Shown in pieces: positions 37,972-47,553 of a stretch of DNA of 64,000 bases. Location of the stretch: contig CAYFHQ010000006.1 of the NCBI GenBank assembly GCA_964342805.1, positions 23,282-87,281 of the forward strand, read 5' to 3'. The position numbers and the translations under genes are program-made. The notes beneath the pieces are model-generated. The model made no database searches and was not told the origin of the DNA. It worked only from the letters and a program-made list of their open reading frames with translations. Every line of letters starts with the position of its first letter. The stretch's first letter is position 1. This stretch comes from CAYFHQ01 sp964342805. Lineage in GTDB: Bacteria > Bacillota > Clostridia > Peptostreptococcales > Acidaminobacteraceae.

Positions 37972-39070
37972 ATTGGAAATTACTAATGTATTGATCATAA
38001 GTTAGTTTACTCGTATATAGATCTAACTTAGCCTGATTCAAGGCTTCATTTTTGCTTCTTAAGTCATCCGTCGCTTTTTGAACATCTAAGAAAGTGAGTA
38101 ATCCTAAATTTGCTTTGAGCTTAGTGATTTCATATGTCTCAAAGGACAAATCATATCTTAGTTGAGCAATAGTCACATCGTCCTTTTTATTCAACAATGC
38201 GTTATAGTCTGACCGGATCTTAACTTCTGCATCATCTTTCGCCTCAGCCAACTTCTGTTCTAAGTCTAGTTGATTTTCTTCCATATCCTCAAAGTTATCA
38301 GGTAACTCATATCTTGAGTATTTCTTGATAACCTTCATTTCTAGCATATGAAGATCCAGGTTATCCTGAGCAGTTACAACCTCGTCAGCATTTGTGCGCC
38401 CCACCATAACCAGTTTCTCAATATCATAGATGATTTCTTCTATTTCAAGATCAACTGTACCTGCAAGAGTTATTTCTAAATCCAGAGGGTTACCAACAAG
38501 TTTATTCAGCTCCATTTCACTCTGAACTATCACTCTGTTTGCCTTTACTAGTGCCAGTTCTAACTCCTGAACAACAATCTTATATTTATTTAAGTCCGAA
38601 TTTGTAATCTGCCCCAAATCTAACTGCTTTTGTTTTGCTGCTAGTTCTGCTTTCGCAGTATCTAATGCTACTTGGTCATTCTTAGCTGCGTCTATTTGAT
38701 TGCGCAGTGTTACATACGCTTTCACAGTTGCTACTTCAACATTCACAACTTCGTCCGCTTTCGTATCCTTAAGATCTCTCAGCTTCCTTTCCTCTTGTGC
38801 TGGAGTGAGATCTTTTTTCTTTCCGTCGGACAGATATTGACTGTCACTGACATATGCGTCCAAATCCAAATTTTTCGACGCAACTTGAGCATTACTCGTA
38901 ATTCTATCCTGTAAATCAATTTTTTTATCTATCGTACCAAGTACAATACTATTGGACTGCGCTAAGTCTTTAGCTTCTTTGAAAGTTAAATTAGCTTCTG
39001 ATGCGAACGCAAAAGACGACATTGTCAGAATCATCGTGCTAACTGTAAAAGCTGTTACAAGTTTTCTCAT
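37970..39070 (-). CDS. TolC-family protein, probably without beta barrel (second)
   Basis: A 366-aa protein with signal peptide 1-23. Long amphipathic helices form two structural repeats as in the outer-membrane efflux family (LTFKEAKDLAQ at the N terminus; AAKQKQLDLGQITNSDLNKYK; KLKANLGLLTFLDVQKATDDL). TolC is ~470 residues mature. Here the places where TolC has membrane beta hairpins are charged and helical (KKKDLTPAQEERKLRDLKD; ELPDNFEDMEENQLDLEQ). It is therefore probably an all-helical tube segment. It overlaps the upstream TolC-like gene (ATGA) and should be co-expressed with it. A partner for the HlyB/HlyD exporter is the natural guess. Confidence 0.8.
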   Translation of the reverse strand: MRKLVTAFTVSTMILTMSSFAFASEANLTFKEAKDLAQSNSIVLGTIDKKIDLQDRITSNAQVASKNLDLDAYVSDSQYLSDGKKKDLTPAQEERKLRDLKDTKADEVVNVEVATVKAYVTLRNQIDAAKNDQVALDTAKAELAAKQKQLDLGQITNSDLNKYKIVVQELELALVKANRVIVQSEMELNKLVGNPLDLEITLAGTVDLEIEEIIYDIEKLVMVGRTNADEVVTAQDNLDLHMLEMKVIKKYSRYELPDNFEDMEENQLDLEQKLAEAKDDAEVKIRSDYNALLNKKDDVTIAQLRYDLSFETYEITKLKANLGLLTFLDVQKATDDLRSKNEALNQAKLDLYTSKLTYDQYISNFQ

Positions 39071-40323
39071 TGAGACATTCCTCCGTTTTGCTGATAAGCA
39101 GGTCCGCTTGATATTGCTAGCTCTAGCTTCTCATTGACCAGTGAATATTGACGTAATTTTGCCTTTAGGGTGTTCAATTTCATCATTTGATCAAATTCAG
39201 AAAGCATTAGTGTTGTTTCATTTATAAGGCCTAGTGAGTATGACTTTTTGGCCTCTAGATAGGACTGGCGTACATTTTTATACTGTTTCGAAGCAAGCTC
39301 ATAGTCGCTCTTAGCCTCTTCTAGAGCGTTCCAAGCAGTATACACATCTACAGTTACAGACTCCACTGCACTGGCATATGCATCTTTTGCTTCAAGCAGG
39401 GCAACATCTTGATCTAGACGCTTAGAAGTCAAGTTGTTTGTAATATACTCCAGCATAATATCAGACTCGCGTTGTTCAGTGTCTAATCCTAGCTTAGCAT
39501 TCACAACCTCTGTTCTATTTGCCATGGCCTGTTCTAGTGCTTCAGCATAACTTTTTATTCTTACAGCAGGCAAAGACAAGTTCACCGAGGCCAACTCGAG
39601 GTCACTAGACACATTCACTCTTGCCATGTCCATAAGACTTCTTTCAAGGTTGAACAAGTTCCTTTCCAACTTCTGCATTTCAAGGTCTTGTATTTGCTTT
39701 GAAACGAGTGCTGAGTTGTGATCAATTTCAGAAACCTGACCTAACTCATATTTCACTTTTGCCTCTTCATATTGTCTGCTAACGATTTCAGTGTATAGCC
39801 GTTGCGCTTCAACAGTTTCTGTTAAGTTTAGCGTTTGGTTGTATAATTCTTTGACACCAACTTCAATACTATCTAATACGGTTTTCTCACTATTTTTCAA
39901 CTTTTGGATTTCTGTCCACAAGGCATAATGACCAAAATCTCTAGGTTCAATGAAGGTTGTGAACATCTTTTCTTTCGTATAAACAGGTGGCGTTTTCCCC
40001 CATGTTGCTTGTAAAATTTTGTACTTAGTTTGATCTGATGCAGAAAGTATCCCATCTTCCTCAAATTTTTCATGTAACAGTATAAAACTCTCATAAGAGC
40101 TCAGCGACTTTTCTACTTGCTGCTTGCCTTTAAGTGCACTATCATGCTGCTTCCATAAGTCATCGATGGAGTCTTGCATTCCATCCGCTATTAGATCGGC
40201 GCTAACAGCACCTTCAATAGCGTCTTGTAGCGATAGGTTTATAGTATCCGCAAAACCAGCTGAAGTTGGCAGTAGCAAGACTGTACTAACTAGGAATACG
40301 ACACTTTTCTTAAACTTTGACAC
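39067..40323 (-). CDS. TolC-family protein, probably without beta barrel (first)
   Basis: A 418-aa protein with signal peptide 1-25 and starting at GTG (40323), six to seven bases after GAGGTGA. Typical family helices are seen: NLSLQDAIEGAV at the N terminus, EEAKVKYELGQVSEIDHNSALVSKQIQ, and ASKQYKNVRQSYLEAKKSYSLGLINETTL near the C terminus. The region replacing the first TolC hairpin (~75-135) is polar with some aromatic residues; the second (QRESDIMLEYITNNLTSKRLDQDVALLEAK) shows no paired strands. It forms a two-gene operon with the next TolC-like gene, which differs in sequence, so a hetero-oligomer is possible. Confidence 0.8.
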   Translation of the reverse strand: MSKFKKSVVFLVSTVLLLPTSAGFADTINLSLQDAIEGAVSADLIADGMQDSIDDLWKQHDSALKGKQQVEKSLSSYESFILLHEKFEEDGILSASDQTKYKILQATWGKTPPVYTKEKMFTTFIEPRDFGHYALWTEIQKLKNSEKTVLDSIEVGVKELYNQTLNLTETVEAQRLYTEIVSRQYEEAKVKYELGQVSEIDHNSALVSKQIQDLEMQKLERNLFNLERSLMDMARVNVSSDLELASVNLSLPAVRIKSYAEALEQAMANRTEVVNAKLGLDTEQRESDIMLEYITNNLTSKRLDQDVALLEAKDAYASAVESVTVDVYTAWNALEEAKSDYELASKQYKNVRQSYLEAKKSYSLGLINETTLMLSEFDQMMKLNTLKAKLRQYSLVNEKLELAISSGPAYQQNGGMSQ

Positions 40324-40404
40324 TTATGATCACCTCTTTTCATATTCCTCTCCATTTTACGATACAGTCCTTAATACATCATTACTTATTTATTAAGAGA
40401 TCAT

Positions 40405-40432
40405 AAAAATGGCGCAGTTGTTAAGCTGCGCC
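40405..40432 (-). terminator. Terminator after the 737-aa SLH gene
   Basis: Minus strand: GGCGCAG / CTGCGCC, a 7-bp stem with an 8-base loop, followed by ATTTTTA. It begins 8 bases past the stop at 40440. Confidence 0.85.
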
Positions 40433-40439
40433 GTTGAAA

Positions 40440-42653
40440 CTACTTTATACTGCTCTCTGTGCTAGATGTTTGTCTCTGGCCTGAAAAATCAAACAGGCTT
40501 GTACACCGGATTTGATAGTCCTGACCTGAGTCAGGCATGTTAAATTTAACGATTGCGGTAAACTCATCAACAAACGTTACACTTGAAGAGTTTATGGTCT
40601 TATCATCACCATCCGACTCTTCATAATCCAGCTTAAATTTTGATGTTGAGTTATTCAATGACTTGCTTATTGGTTGGTTGAAATCAATTTTCACCATGTC
40701 CTCAGCGATAAATACTGCGTCCTTAATAGAAATTGGATGGACATCTTCAGTTGTACCACTGAACGTATACTCCAAAGTTCCGACCTGCTCAACATTGTTT
40801 GCAGTTTTTAGACCACCTAATATACGTACTTTATAATCTTGATTTTTCAGTTTATTACTATCGCTCAGATATACATATAAGATGAAAGGTTTATTGGGAT
40901 TGAAGTATTTTGTGTTTACAGTTGAACCATCGACAATTACACTGGCACCAGCTGCATCAGTGCTTAGTGATTGATCGAAATAGATTTGGATCAATCCTTC
41001 ATGTACCGCTGACACGTGTTGGATTTCAAGGTCTGCCTGTAGCTCATCATAGCCATAGAATAAAAACTCTGCATCATCTATGACTGTAAACTCCATTGCA
41101 TCCTTAACACCGTCAATTGTTAACTCATACTCGTGCTTTTTATCCATGGTTAGAACTTTGATATCAATTTGCTTATTCTCTTTTGCACCTGTTCCCGTAA
41201 AGTATACGTTAAATGCCTGGTTATATGTTATTCCAGATGTATTGTCCACCAACTTATAATTCGTTAACTTCTCGGCTGTATCCTTATCAATATCATTGTT
41301 GAATACGATACGGATCATCTTCGAATTGATTGCATCGATATCCACTACCTTCAATTGCTCTGGATCACTTCCTACACCTGTGAAATTAAAAGACTCACCA
41401 TCACCCTCATTTAAGTTTGCTGAGTATTTACTTTCTACATCACCTTTTACTTTAAGCGTATATGTGTCACCTGCGTCTAGGGTGTAATCTTTAAATCGGA
41501 GGGTTACGGCATTGTCAACTCCACCCATTTGCTTTGCAATAATAGTCTTGAATGACCCATCTACAACTTCGTTTTCACCCTTGAAAAGACTGTAGTACAC
41601 TGGTAGTTCTGCATCAATGTCGATTGGATGTGTGAAGTATACATTAACCTGATGTTTATTTACTGCTTGTACTTTGCTAATTTTAAAATAGTTTGACACT
41701 ATTTCAGGAATTGTATAACCGCTAAATGTGTCAGAAAGACCAACTACAGTAAATCCACTACTATCGGTAACTAGATCGACTGTTACAGTATATTCTACAT
41801 CTTCCTTTTGGCTGGCAGTTGAGATAGTAACAACATCGTCAGTAATCGTTACATTCTCTATAATGAGAAGGGTATCCGACTTCTTTTCCTTGATCGAAAC
41901 ATCATTTTTGGTAATTGAAACATTTTCCTCATTGAGTTTGATTTTAATGCTAGTTGGAGACAAAGCTTTTACGGACTCAATTGCAGTTTTTACTTCATCT
42001 ATTGCAACAACACCTAGTGACTCAGCAACAGCCTGAGTGACAATCCCTTTAGTGACTAAATCATCCACAGGTGTCTTATTAGATCCTTTTATAGTTTTTG
42101 TGATCCCGTTGTACATTACGTCTACAACTGACCCGCGAAGATAGTTGGGGTTGTCCTCATTCTTAACGGCATAGGAAATGTCAGTAACAAGCCCAACATC
42201 ATAAGCCTTTTGCTGAACCGTGTCCCAGGTATAATCAGAGCTTGAATAACCTAATGATTTTAGGATCATAGACAAAAACGCTTTTTCGCTGATCTTGTCA
42301 TTTGGTTTAAATGTGCCATCAGGAAACCCAGTTACGATCCCTTCTTGCTTCACATATCCAACGAATGGAGCATACCAAGCTGTTGACTCAACATCGCTGA
42401 ATCCTGTCAGCTTGTATTGAGATGCGTTTTTGATCACATCATTTTCCTCGCCAACAAACTTTACAATAAAAGTTGCTGCCTCTGCTCGGGTCAACTCACC
42501 CTCCAAATTGTACCCAGCCCCAGTTCCTGAAATGAGCTTCAGTTGATTAAGAACATCGGCTCGAGACTGTGTATTACCAGCCACTCCATAGGCTGGTATC
42601 ATCCCCACAACTAGCACCAGTACTAGCAGGAGGGCAACGATAGACTTTCTCAT
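40440..42653 (-). CDS. N-terminal SLH protein with SbsA-like Ig repeats
   Basis: A 737-aa secreted protein. Signal peptide 1-25 (LLLVLVLVVGMIPAYGVA). SLH domains at ~30-210 include TRAEAATFIVKFVG, FSDVESTAWYAPFVGYVKQEGIVTGFPDGTFKP and ISEKAFLSMILKSLGY. The rest (~215-737) is made of Ig-like domains of the SbsA/Big_5 kind, with the pattern IRIVFNNDIDKDTAEKLTNYKL and IQIYFDQSLSTDAAGAS. This is the layout of an S-layer or S-layer-associated protein. It resembles the larger neighbour upstream, so the two may be paralogues. ATG at 42653 follows AAAGGTGG by seven bases. It has its own promoter and terminator. Confidence 0.88.
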   Translation of the reverse strand: MRKSIVALLLVLVLVVGMIPAYGVAGNTQSRADVLNQLKLISGTGAGYNLEGELTRAEAATFIVKFVGEENDVIKNASQYKLTGFSDVESTAWYAPFVGYVKQEGIVTGFPDGTFKPNDKISEKAFLSMILKSLGYSSSDYTWDTVQQKAYDVGLVTDISYAVKNEDNPNYLRGSVVDVMYNGITKTIKGSNKTPVDDLVTKGIVTQAVAESLGVVAIDEVKTAIESVKALSPTSIKIKLNEENVSITKNDVSIKEKKSDTLLIIENVTITDDVVTISTASQKEDVEYTVTVDLVTDSSGFTVVGLSDTFSGYTIPEIVSNYFKISKVQAVNKHQVNVYFTHPIDIDAELPVYYSLFKGENEVVDGSFKTIIAKQMGGVDNAVTLRFKDYTLDAGDTYTLKVKGDVESKYSANLNEGDGESFNFTGVGSDPEQLKVVDIDAINSKMIRIVFNNDIDKDTAEKLTNYKLVDNTSGITYNQAFNVYFTGTGAKENKQIDIKVLTMDKKHEYELTIDGVKDAMEFTVIDDAEFLFYGYDELQADLEIQHVSAVHEGLIQIYFDQSLSTDAAGASVIVDGSTVNTKYFNPNKPFILYVYLSDSNKLKNQDYKVRILGGLKTANNVEQVGTLEYTFSGTTEDVHPISIKDAVFIAEDMVKIDFNQPISKSLNNSTSKFKLDYEESDGDDKTINSSSVTFVDEFTAIVKFNMPDSGQDYQIRCTSLFDFSGQRQTSSTESSIK

Positions 42654-42688
42654 TGTAGCGCCACCTTTCCACTTTTTTCTATACCTCG

Positions 42689-42694
42689 ATTATA
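42689..42694 (-). promoter_or_regulatory. Extended -10 promoter abutting a terminator T tract
   Basis: TGCTATAAT on the minus strand, directly after the T tract of the hairpin at 42697-42719 and 36 bases before the ATG at 42653. No -35 consensus is seen. Confidence 0.5.
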
Positions 42695-42696
42695 GC

Positions 42697-42719
42697 AAAA
42701 AAAAAGCGCCTTTGCGCTT
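42697..42719 (-). terminator. Second terminator of a tandem pair
   Basis: Minus strand: AAGCGC-AAAG-GCGCTT, 6-bp stem, continuing into a run of T. It backs up the stronger terminator at 42751-42780. Confidence 0.7.
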
Positions 42720-42750
42720 GAGAATGGGGTTTGTCATGGTTATTTAAAGT

Positions 42751-42780
42751 AAAAAAAGATGAGACCCGAAGGTCTCATCT
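42751..42780 (-). terminator. Strong terminator of the candidate major S-layer gene
   Basis: Minus strand: AGATGAGACC-TTCG-GGTCTCATCT, a perfect 10-bp stem with a UUCG loop, followed by seven bases of T-rich sequence. Confidence 0.95.
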
Positions 42781-42792
42781 CCAAAACTAAGA

Positions 42793-45700
42793 TTAGTTTG
42801 TATCGATATCAGCAATACCATCACCAACAACGATGATGTAGTTGTTTGCATCATCAACTGTGATTACTACTTCTTCGTAAGCAGTACCATTAGCTAGTGC
42901 ATCACCAGCAACTGTCTTTGTAAGACCAACGCCGATTGCAGCAGCACCACCATCAGCACCAGCTGTAGCAGTGATAGACTTTAGTCGGCCATCAGCAACA
43001 GCAGAAGCAATAGCAGTAATAGTGTTTGCATTTAGTGCATCAAGATCACCTTGAGCAGCCGCAGCATTATCACCATCAGTTAGGAAACCAACGTAGTAAG
43101 TTGCAACACCATCAGTAGTATCGCCTACTTGATCAGTAAACTGTAGAGTTGCAGCAGCAATACCGTTACCAGCAGTTGCATCTGGAGCAGTTGCACCTGT
43201 TACAAACTTATCAACAACAGTCTTTGCAGTTACAGCAGCATTACCTAGGTTTTCAGTAGCACCACTTTCATCATCTACAGTGTTAGCTGGAATTGCTAAG
43301 TCTGTAGGCTCAGCAACACCTTCAACATCTGCATTTGTGTGTAGGTACATAACAGCGTTGTTCGTGTTATTTACCCATGCAGTTGTAGCAGCATCAGAGT
43401 AAATGTTGTCAAATGTGTAACCAGTAGCTGTCACAGCTGTACCTAAAGTTGCAGAGTTGCCACCATTTGGTAAGTTTACTGCTTCAGACCAAGTTACTTT
43501 AACAGAATCTGTGTCAGCAAGTTCAACAGAAACAACAACCGGAGCAGCGCCATCAGTCATGACAGCAACAGCACGAGCTTCAACATCATTACCTGCAGCA
43601 TCTTTGAAATCACCAGCATCCCATGCTAGCGTATCAGTTGCAACTGTAGCATTGTCAGCAGCTACATCATTGTCAATTGTAATCGTAATTTTGTTGCCAG
43701 AAACAGAAACATCATCAGCGTCAATTTCAGAACTATCGATTGCATTTTCAGCGCCCCAAGTGAAATCAGCTAGAGCTACTGTAGCAGCATCAATATTTTC
43801 AGTCAAAACGATCTCAACAACATCAATGTCGCCATCAGCATCTGTATCTTTGTAAGTTGTAGATACTTCTTTTGGATCAGTAGTATCGTACTGAGCAGTA
43901 GCAGGAACACCAAACGTTACCTTAGTAGCGTCAGAAGTCTTGTCTGCAGCTGTCTTAGTCTTAGAGTACATGATGAAATCTGTAGCAGTAGTTTGCTCTT
44001 CTGTAGATACGTAACCTTCTGTAGATGGCTTAAGAGCCGTGTTGAAAGTCACCTTAATCTTCGTGTCAGAAACACGTGTTGGAAGAGAAGCGTCAGCCAT
44101 ATCGCCAGCAGCAACAGCATCAGCAGTAGACTCACCAACGAACATTGCGTTGATTGTCATAACCTTTAGAAGGTCAGCTTCAGAAATTGTGTTGAACGTG
44201 CCCGCGTCATCATCGCTGTACTCAGAAGTAAGGATTGTGTTGTTAGCATCAATTGCAAGTGTAGTTGGTGTGTTATCATCAAATGCAACTGGAGTTGTAA
44301 ACTCAACTGTCATGGACATCATGTCGTCAGCTAGTTCAACAGCCTTAACTTCAGGTTTAGCAACAGACTTAGAGCTGTTTGCAAATTCGAATACTAGATC
44401 ACCAGCAGTAGACTCACCATCATTAACATCCTGTGTGCCTGTAGCATTGTGAATTGTATCCTTAGTGATACCTAGGTAGTAGTTACCAGTTGAAGAATTG
44501 ATATCTTCCACTAGGTAAATCGTTGCAGTGTTTGTATCAGCATCATAGTCAACATCGAAAATATCAGAGTTATGAATCTGAGTTGTTCCATCGTCAGAGT
44601 AAAGCTTATAGTTTGCCTTAGTTGCAGCTTCAGAAGCTGTCATATCTGTTGGGAATACAACTTCAATCGTACGCTTATCTGTCATCTTAGCGAATACAGC
44701 TGTGATTGCAGATGGGTTTTCGTCTGTACCAGCAAACTCGATTGGACCTTGCTGAATGTTGTTAGTGTCAGAGTCTGTGTCTTTGATAGTAATTACACCA
44801 GCAAGACCAGAGATGTCACCAGCAGCAACAGATGGGTTAATGATCAGTTCGTAAACTTCGCTAGAAGTCATTGCAGAAGCTAGACCAACTTCCCAAATCT
44901 TGCCAGCTTCATCAACCTTGTTAGCACTGTTGTTTGCTAGGTTAATTGTGCTTGCACCATTGTAAGCTTGGTTGTCAGCTTTCTTTGCAATATCAGCGAT
45001 GTTCTGTAGGTTGGCACCTGTCAGTTTAACTGGCTGATCGAAGTAGATCTTTAGAGTAGAATCATCAACAGATGACACGCCTTCAATTACGATACCTGTT
45101 GGAGCATCATCATCGTAAGCAAACTCGAACGTAGCTTTGTTTCCATCAGAATCTTTCTTCATAACAGCAGTATCTTCAACGCGAAGGATGAATGTGTTGT
45201 TAGAAGATGTAGCAAGTGTATCTGTGTAAGCTGCAGCAGAATTACGAACAACAAGAACCTTGTCATTTGTTGGATCCTGGTAAGCAGCGTCCGTACCTAG
45301 GTTAGCATAGTTCGTGCCATCAGCAGAAAGCATGAATGTACCAGCGTTAGATAGGTTAGAACCGTCCCATACTTTACCCTTGATTGTCTTAGAATCAACA
45401 TCACGATCGAAGTAGATCTTTAGTGTATGAGAGTCAGCAGCCATTACAGCTTCAACTTCTGGAAGTGTAGCAGCAGTACCTTGACCTACAAATGTGTTAT
45501 CTAGGTCATCAGTAGAAACAACACCGTCAGAGTTTTCTACGCCTTTAGAAACTGTTAGCGTGTAGATTTCGCCTTCAGTTGTTTCAGGAATAGTAAGTTT
45601 TACTTTGTCAGCGTCAGCATGAGCTTCAACCTTTTCAGGATAGCCTACGCCACCGTCGATATTGTAGAATGCAACGTCCAGAGCGTTGTCACCTACGTTA

Positions 45701-47553
45701 CGGTTAAAGTCAACTACGATAACTGTGTCAGAATCGCGAGTTACTGAGAAAGAAGAAATCTTGCTTTCAACTTCAGAACCAACGAAAGTATCTTTTAGGT
45801 CTTTTTCAGTTGCATTGCCGTCAGTATCTTTGATACCTTCTTTAACAACTACTTCGTATAGAACTTGTTCTTGAGCTTCAGTAGTCAAAGTAACTTTTTC
45901 TTTGCTTACCTTAATGCTTAGGATAGTAAGTTCTTTGTCAGCGTTAACGTCAGTTACTGTGAACATGTCCATAGTAGTGTCAGCGTCAACTTTGTCATCA
46001 AATGTTAGAGTGATTTCAGTGTTGCTTGTAGACTCACCCTTTGTAAGTGTTAGAGCGTCTTCGTCAGCTTCTTTACCAACGAATGTATCACTTTGGTTAG
46101 ACTTTAGGTCGTTACCATAGAAATCCATTACGTCTTTTACAGTAAGCTTGTAAAGTTCTTGTTTAGTGCTTTCAGCTAGAGTCAGTTCAACCCATAGCTT
46201 GCTTTCGTCAACGTTTGCTGTAGAAGAATCGTCAGAAGCCATTGCAGCTGCAACTACTTTGATTTCTTCGTCAGAGTTTACGTTTTCAACTGTGTAGTTC
46301 GCAATGTTTAGTGCAGTTGTTTCGTCAACAGATGCAGCAAACTTAGCAATTACAGTCATTGAATCTTCAGCGTCAGCTGCTGTTAGTGTAAGATCAGCGG
46401 ATGGCTTCTCTTTACCAACGAAAGTCTTAGTGATGTCTGCATCGATTTCGTTACCAGCAAGGTCAGCAACTGCAGTGATTTTTAGTTCATACAGTTCTTC
46501 TACCTGCTCAGCAGTAGTGATTTCGATAACATCCTTAGAAGCGTACTCCATGTTCGTGATTGCTAGTTCGTCACTGTCAAGCTTTTCAGTAACGTCAAGC
46601 TTTAGTGTAGCTACGTCAACTGCTTCGTTGAAAGTAAGCTTGAATGTGAACGTGTCAACTGGAGTTACTGTAGTTAGCTTAGGAGCAGTTTCGTCAGCTG
46701 CACGACCGCCGAAGTTAGCAGTAGTTTCGCCAGACTTAACTGTGTAAAGCGTACCAGCAGTAGTTTCTGTTTCTAGAGTAACTAGAACAGTTTCCATGTC
46801 AGTGTCCCAACCAGCGAACATAGCAGACTTAACTTCAACAGCTTTGCCGTCTTCGTCTTCTACTGTGAATACAGTAGCGTCTACTTTTGTACCAGCTTCG
46901 TCAAGAGATACTTCGATCATCTTAGCGTTTAGGGAAACAGCAGAGTCAATCTTAACTGCAACAGCAGTTGGCTCTGGAGTTTCTTCTTCAACAACACCTA
47001 GCTCAACGCCAAGAGGCTGTGTTTCGTCTTTCTTAGGTACTTCTTTAACAACTTCCTCCATAGATGCGAAAGCATCACCACGAGTAAGTTCAGTACCAGT
47101 CATAACTTCGAAACCTACTGTAGCAGCTTGAGCAACAGCAGCGTCGAAATCAGTTACTTCGTAACCAAGAGCCTTGATCATGAAAGTAGCAAGTTCCTTA
47201 TCAGAAACTGTACCTTCTGGCTTGAAAGTGCCATCTGGGTAACCAGAAGTCCACTTTTGGTTCTGAGCGTAAGCAACGTAAGGTGCATACCAAGCGTCAG
47301 CTTCAACGTCAGAGAATGTTGGTGGGATTGGGTACGCAGCAGCGTCTTCCTTCACACCGTACATTTGAGATAGTAGTACCATTAGCTGAGCGCGCGTTAG
47401 CTTGTCCGCTTCACCTAGAGTACCGTCTGAGTAGCCTTCCACAAGACCATTTTCCTTCAGCCATTCGCCTGAAGTCATGTCTGCTGCGAAGCCTACTGGG
47501 ATCATGCCTAGTACTAGAGCTAGTACTAGCACGAGAGAAAGAACTCTTTTCAT
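42793..47553 (-). CDS. Candidate major S-layer protein (SLH plus Ig-like repeats)
   Basis: A 1586-aa secreted protein. Signal peptide 1-23 (LVLVLALVLGMIPVGFA). SLH domains at ~24-190 (TRAQLMVLLSQMYG; FSDVEADAWYAPYVAYAQNQKWTSGYPDGTFKP). The body is acidic and Thr/Ala/Val-rich, built of tandem SbsA-like Ig domains. Four have a TFVGKE/TFVGSE/TFVGQG joint about every 100 residues (~376, 489, 589, 688); later ones are more diverged. Codons end mainly in A or T for Val, Ala, Thr and Gly, unlike the GC-rich neighbours at 54-61 kb. The ATG at 47553 follows AAGGAGG. A near-consensus promoter, a ~130-base leader and tandem terminators suggest very high expression, as expected for the main lattice protein. 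Confidence 0.88.
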   Translation of the reverse strand: MKRVLSLVLVLALVLGMIPVGFAADMTSGEWLKENGLVEGYSDGTLGEADKLTRAQLMVLLSQMYGVKEDAAAYPIPPTFSDVEADAWYAPYVAYAQNQKWTSGYPDGTFKPEGTVSDKELATFMIKALGYEVTDFDAAVAQAATVGFEVMTGTELTRGDAFASMEEVVKEVPKKDETQPLGVELGVVEEETPEPTAVAVKIDSAVSLNAKMIEVSLDEAGTKVDATVFTVEDEDGKAVEVKSAMFAGWDTDMETVLVTLETETTAGTLYTVKSGETTANFGGRAADETAPKLTTVTPVDTFTFKLTFNEAVDVATLKLDVTEKLDSDELAITNMEYASKDVIEITTAEQVEELYELKITAVADLAGNEIDADITKTFVGKEKPSADLTLTAADAEDSMTVIAKFAASVDETTALNIANYTVENVNSDEEIKVVAAAMASDDSSTANVDESKLWVELTLAESTKQELYKLTVKDVMDFYGNDLKSNQSDTFVGKEADEDALTLTKGESTSNTEITLTFDDKVDADTTMDMFTVTDVNADKELTILSIKVSKEKVTLTTEAQEQVLYEVVVKEGIKDTDGNATEKDLKDTFVGSEVESKISSFSVTRDSDTVIVVDFNRNVGDNALDVAFYNIDGGVGYPEKVEAHADADKVKLTIPETTEGEIYTLTVSKGVENSDGVVSTDDLDNTFVGQGTAATLPEVEAVMAADSHTLKIYFDRDVDSKTIKGKVWDGSNLSNAGTFMLSADGTNYANLGTDAAYQDPTNDKVLVVRNSAAAYTDTLATSSNNTFILRVEDTAVMKKDSDGNKATFEFAYDDDAPTGIVIEGVSSVDDSTLKIYFDQPVKLTGANLQNIADIAKKADNQAYNGASTINLANNSANKVDEAGKIWEVGLASAMTSSEVYELIINPSVAAGDISGLAGVITIKDTDSDTNNIQQGPIEFAGTDENPSAITAVFAKMTDKRTIEVVFPTDMTASEAATKANYKLYSDDGTTQIHNSDIFDVDYDADTNTATIYLVEDINSSTGNYYLGITKDTIHNATGTQDVNDGESTAGDLVFEFANSSKSVAKPEVKAVELADDMMSMTVEFTTPVAFDDNTPTTLAIDANNTILTSEYSDDDAGTFNTISEADLLKVMTINAMFVGESTADAVAAGDMADASLPTRVSDTKIKVTFNTALKPSTEGYVSTEEQTTATDFIMYSKTKTAADKTSDATKVTFGVPATAQYDTTDPKEVSTTYKDTDADGDIDVVEIVLTENIDAATVALADFTWGAENAIDSSEIDADDVSVSGNKITITIDNDVAADNATVATDTLAWDAGDFKDAAGNDVEARAVAVMTDGAAPVVVSVELADTDSVKVTWSEAVNLPNGGNSATLGTAVTATGYTFDNIYSDAATTAWVNNTNNAVMYLHTNADVEGVAEPTDLAIPANTVDDESGATENLGNAAVTAKTVVDKFVTGATAPDATAGNGIAAATLQFTDQVGDTTDGVATYYVGFLTDGDNAAAAQGDLDALNANTITAIASAVADGRLKSITATAGADGGAAAIGVGLTKTVAGDALANGTAYEEVVITVDDANNYIIVVGDGIADIDTN

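Noticed and set aside
37970..40323. Taking the TolC-family genes as proof of an outer membrane
   Set aside because: Such family members also occur in monoderm Clostridia, and no barrel strands are evident here.
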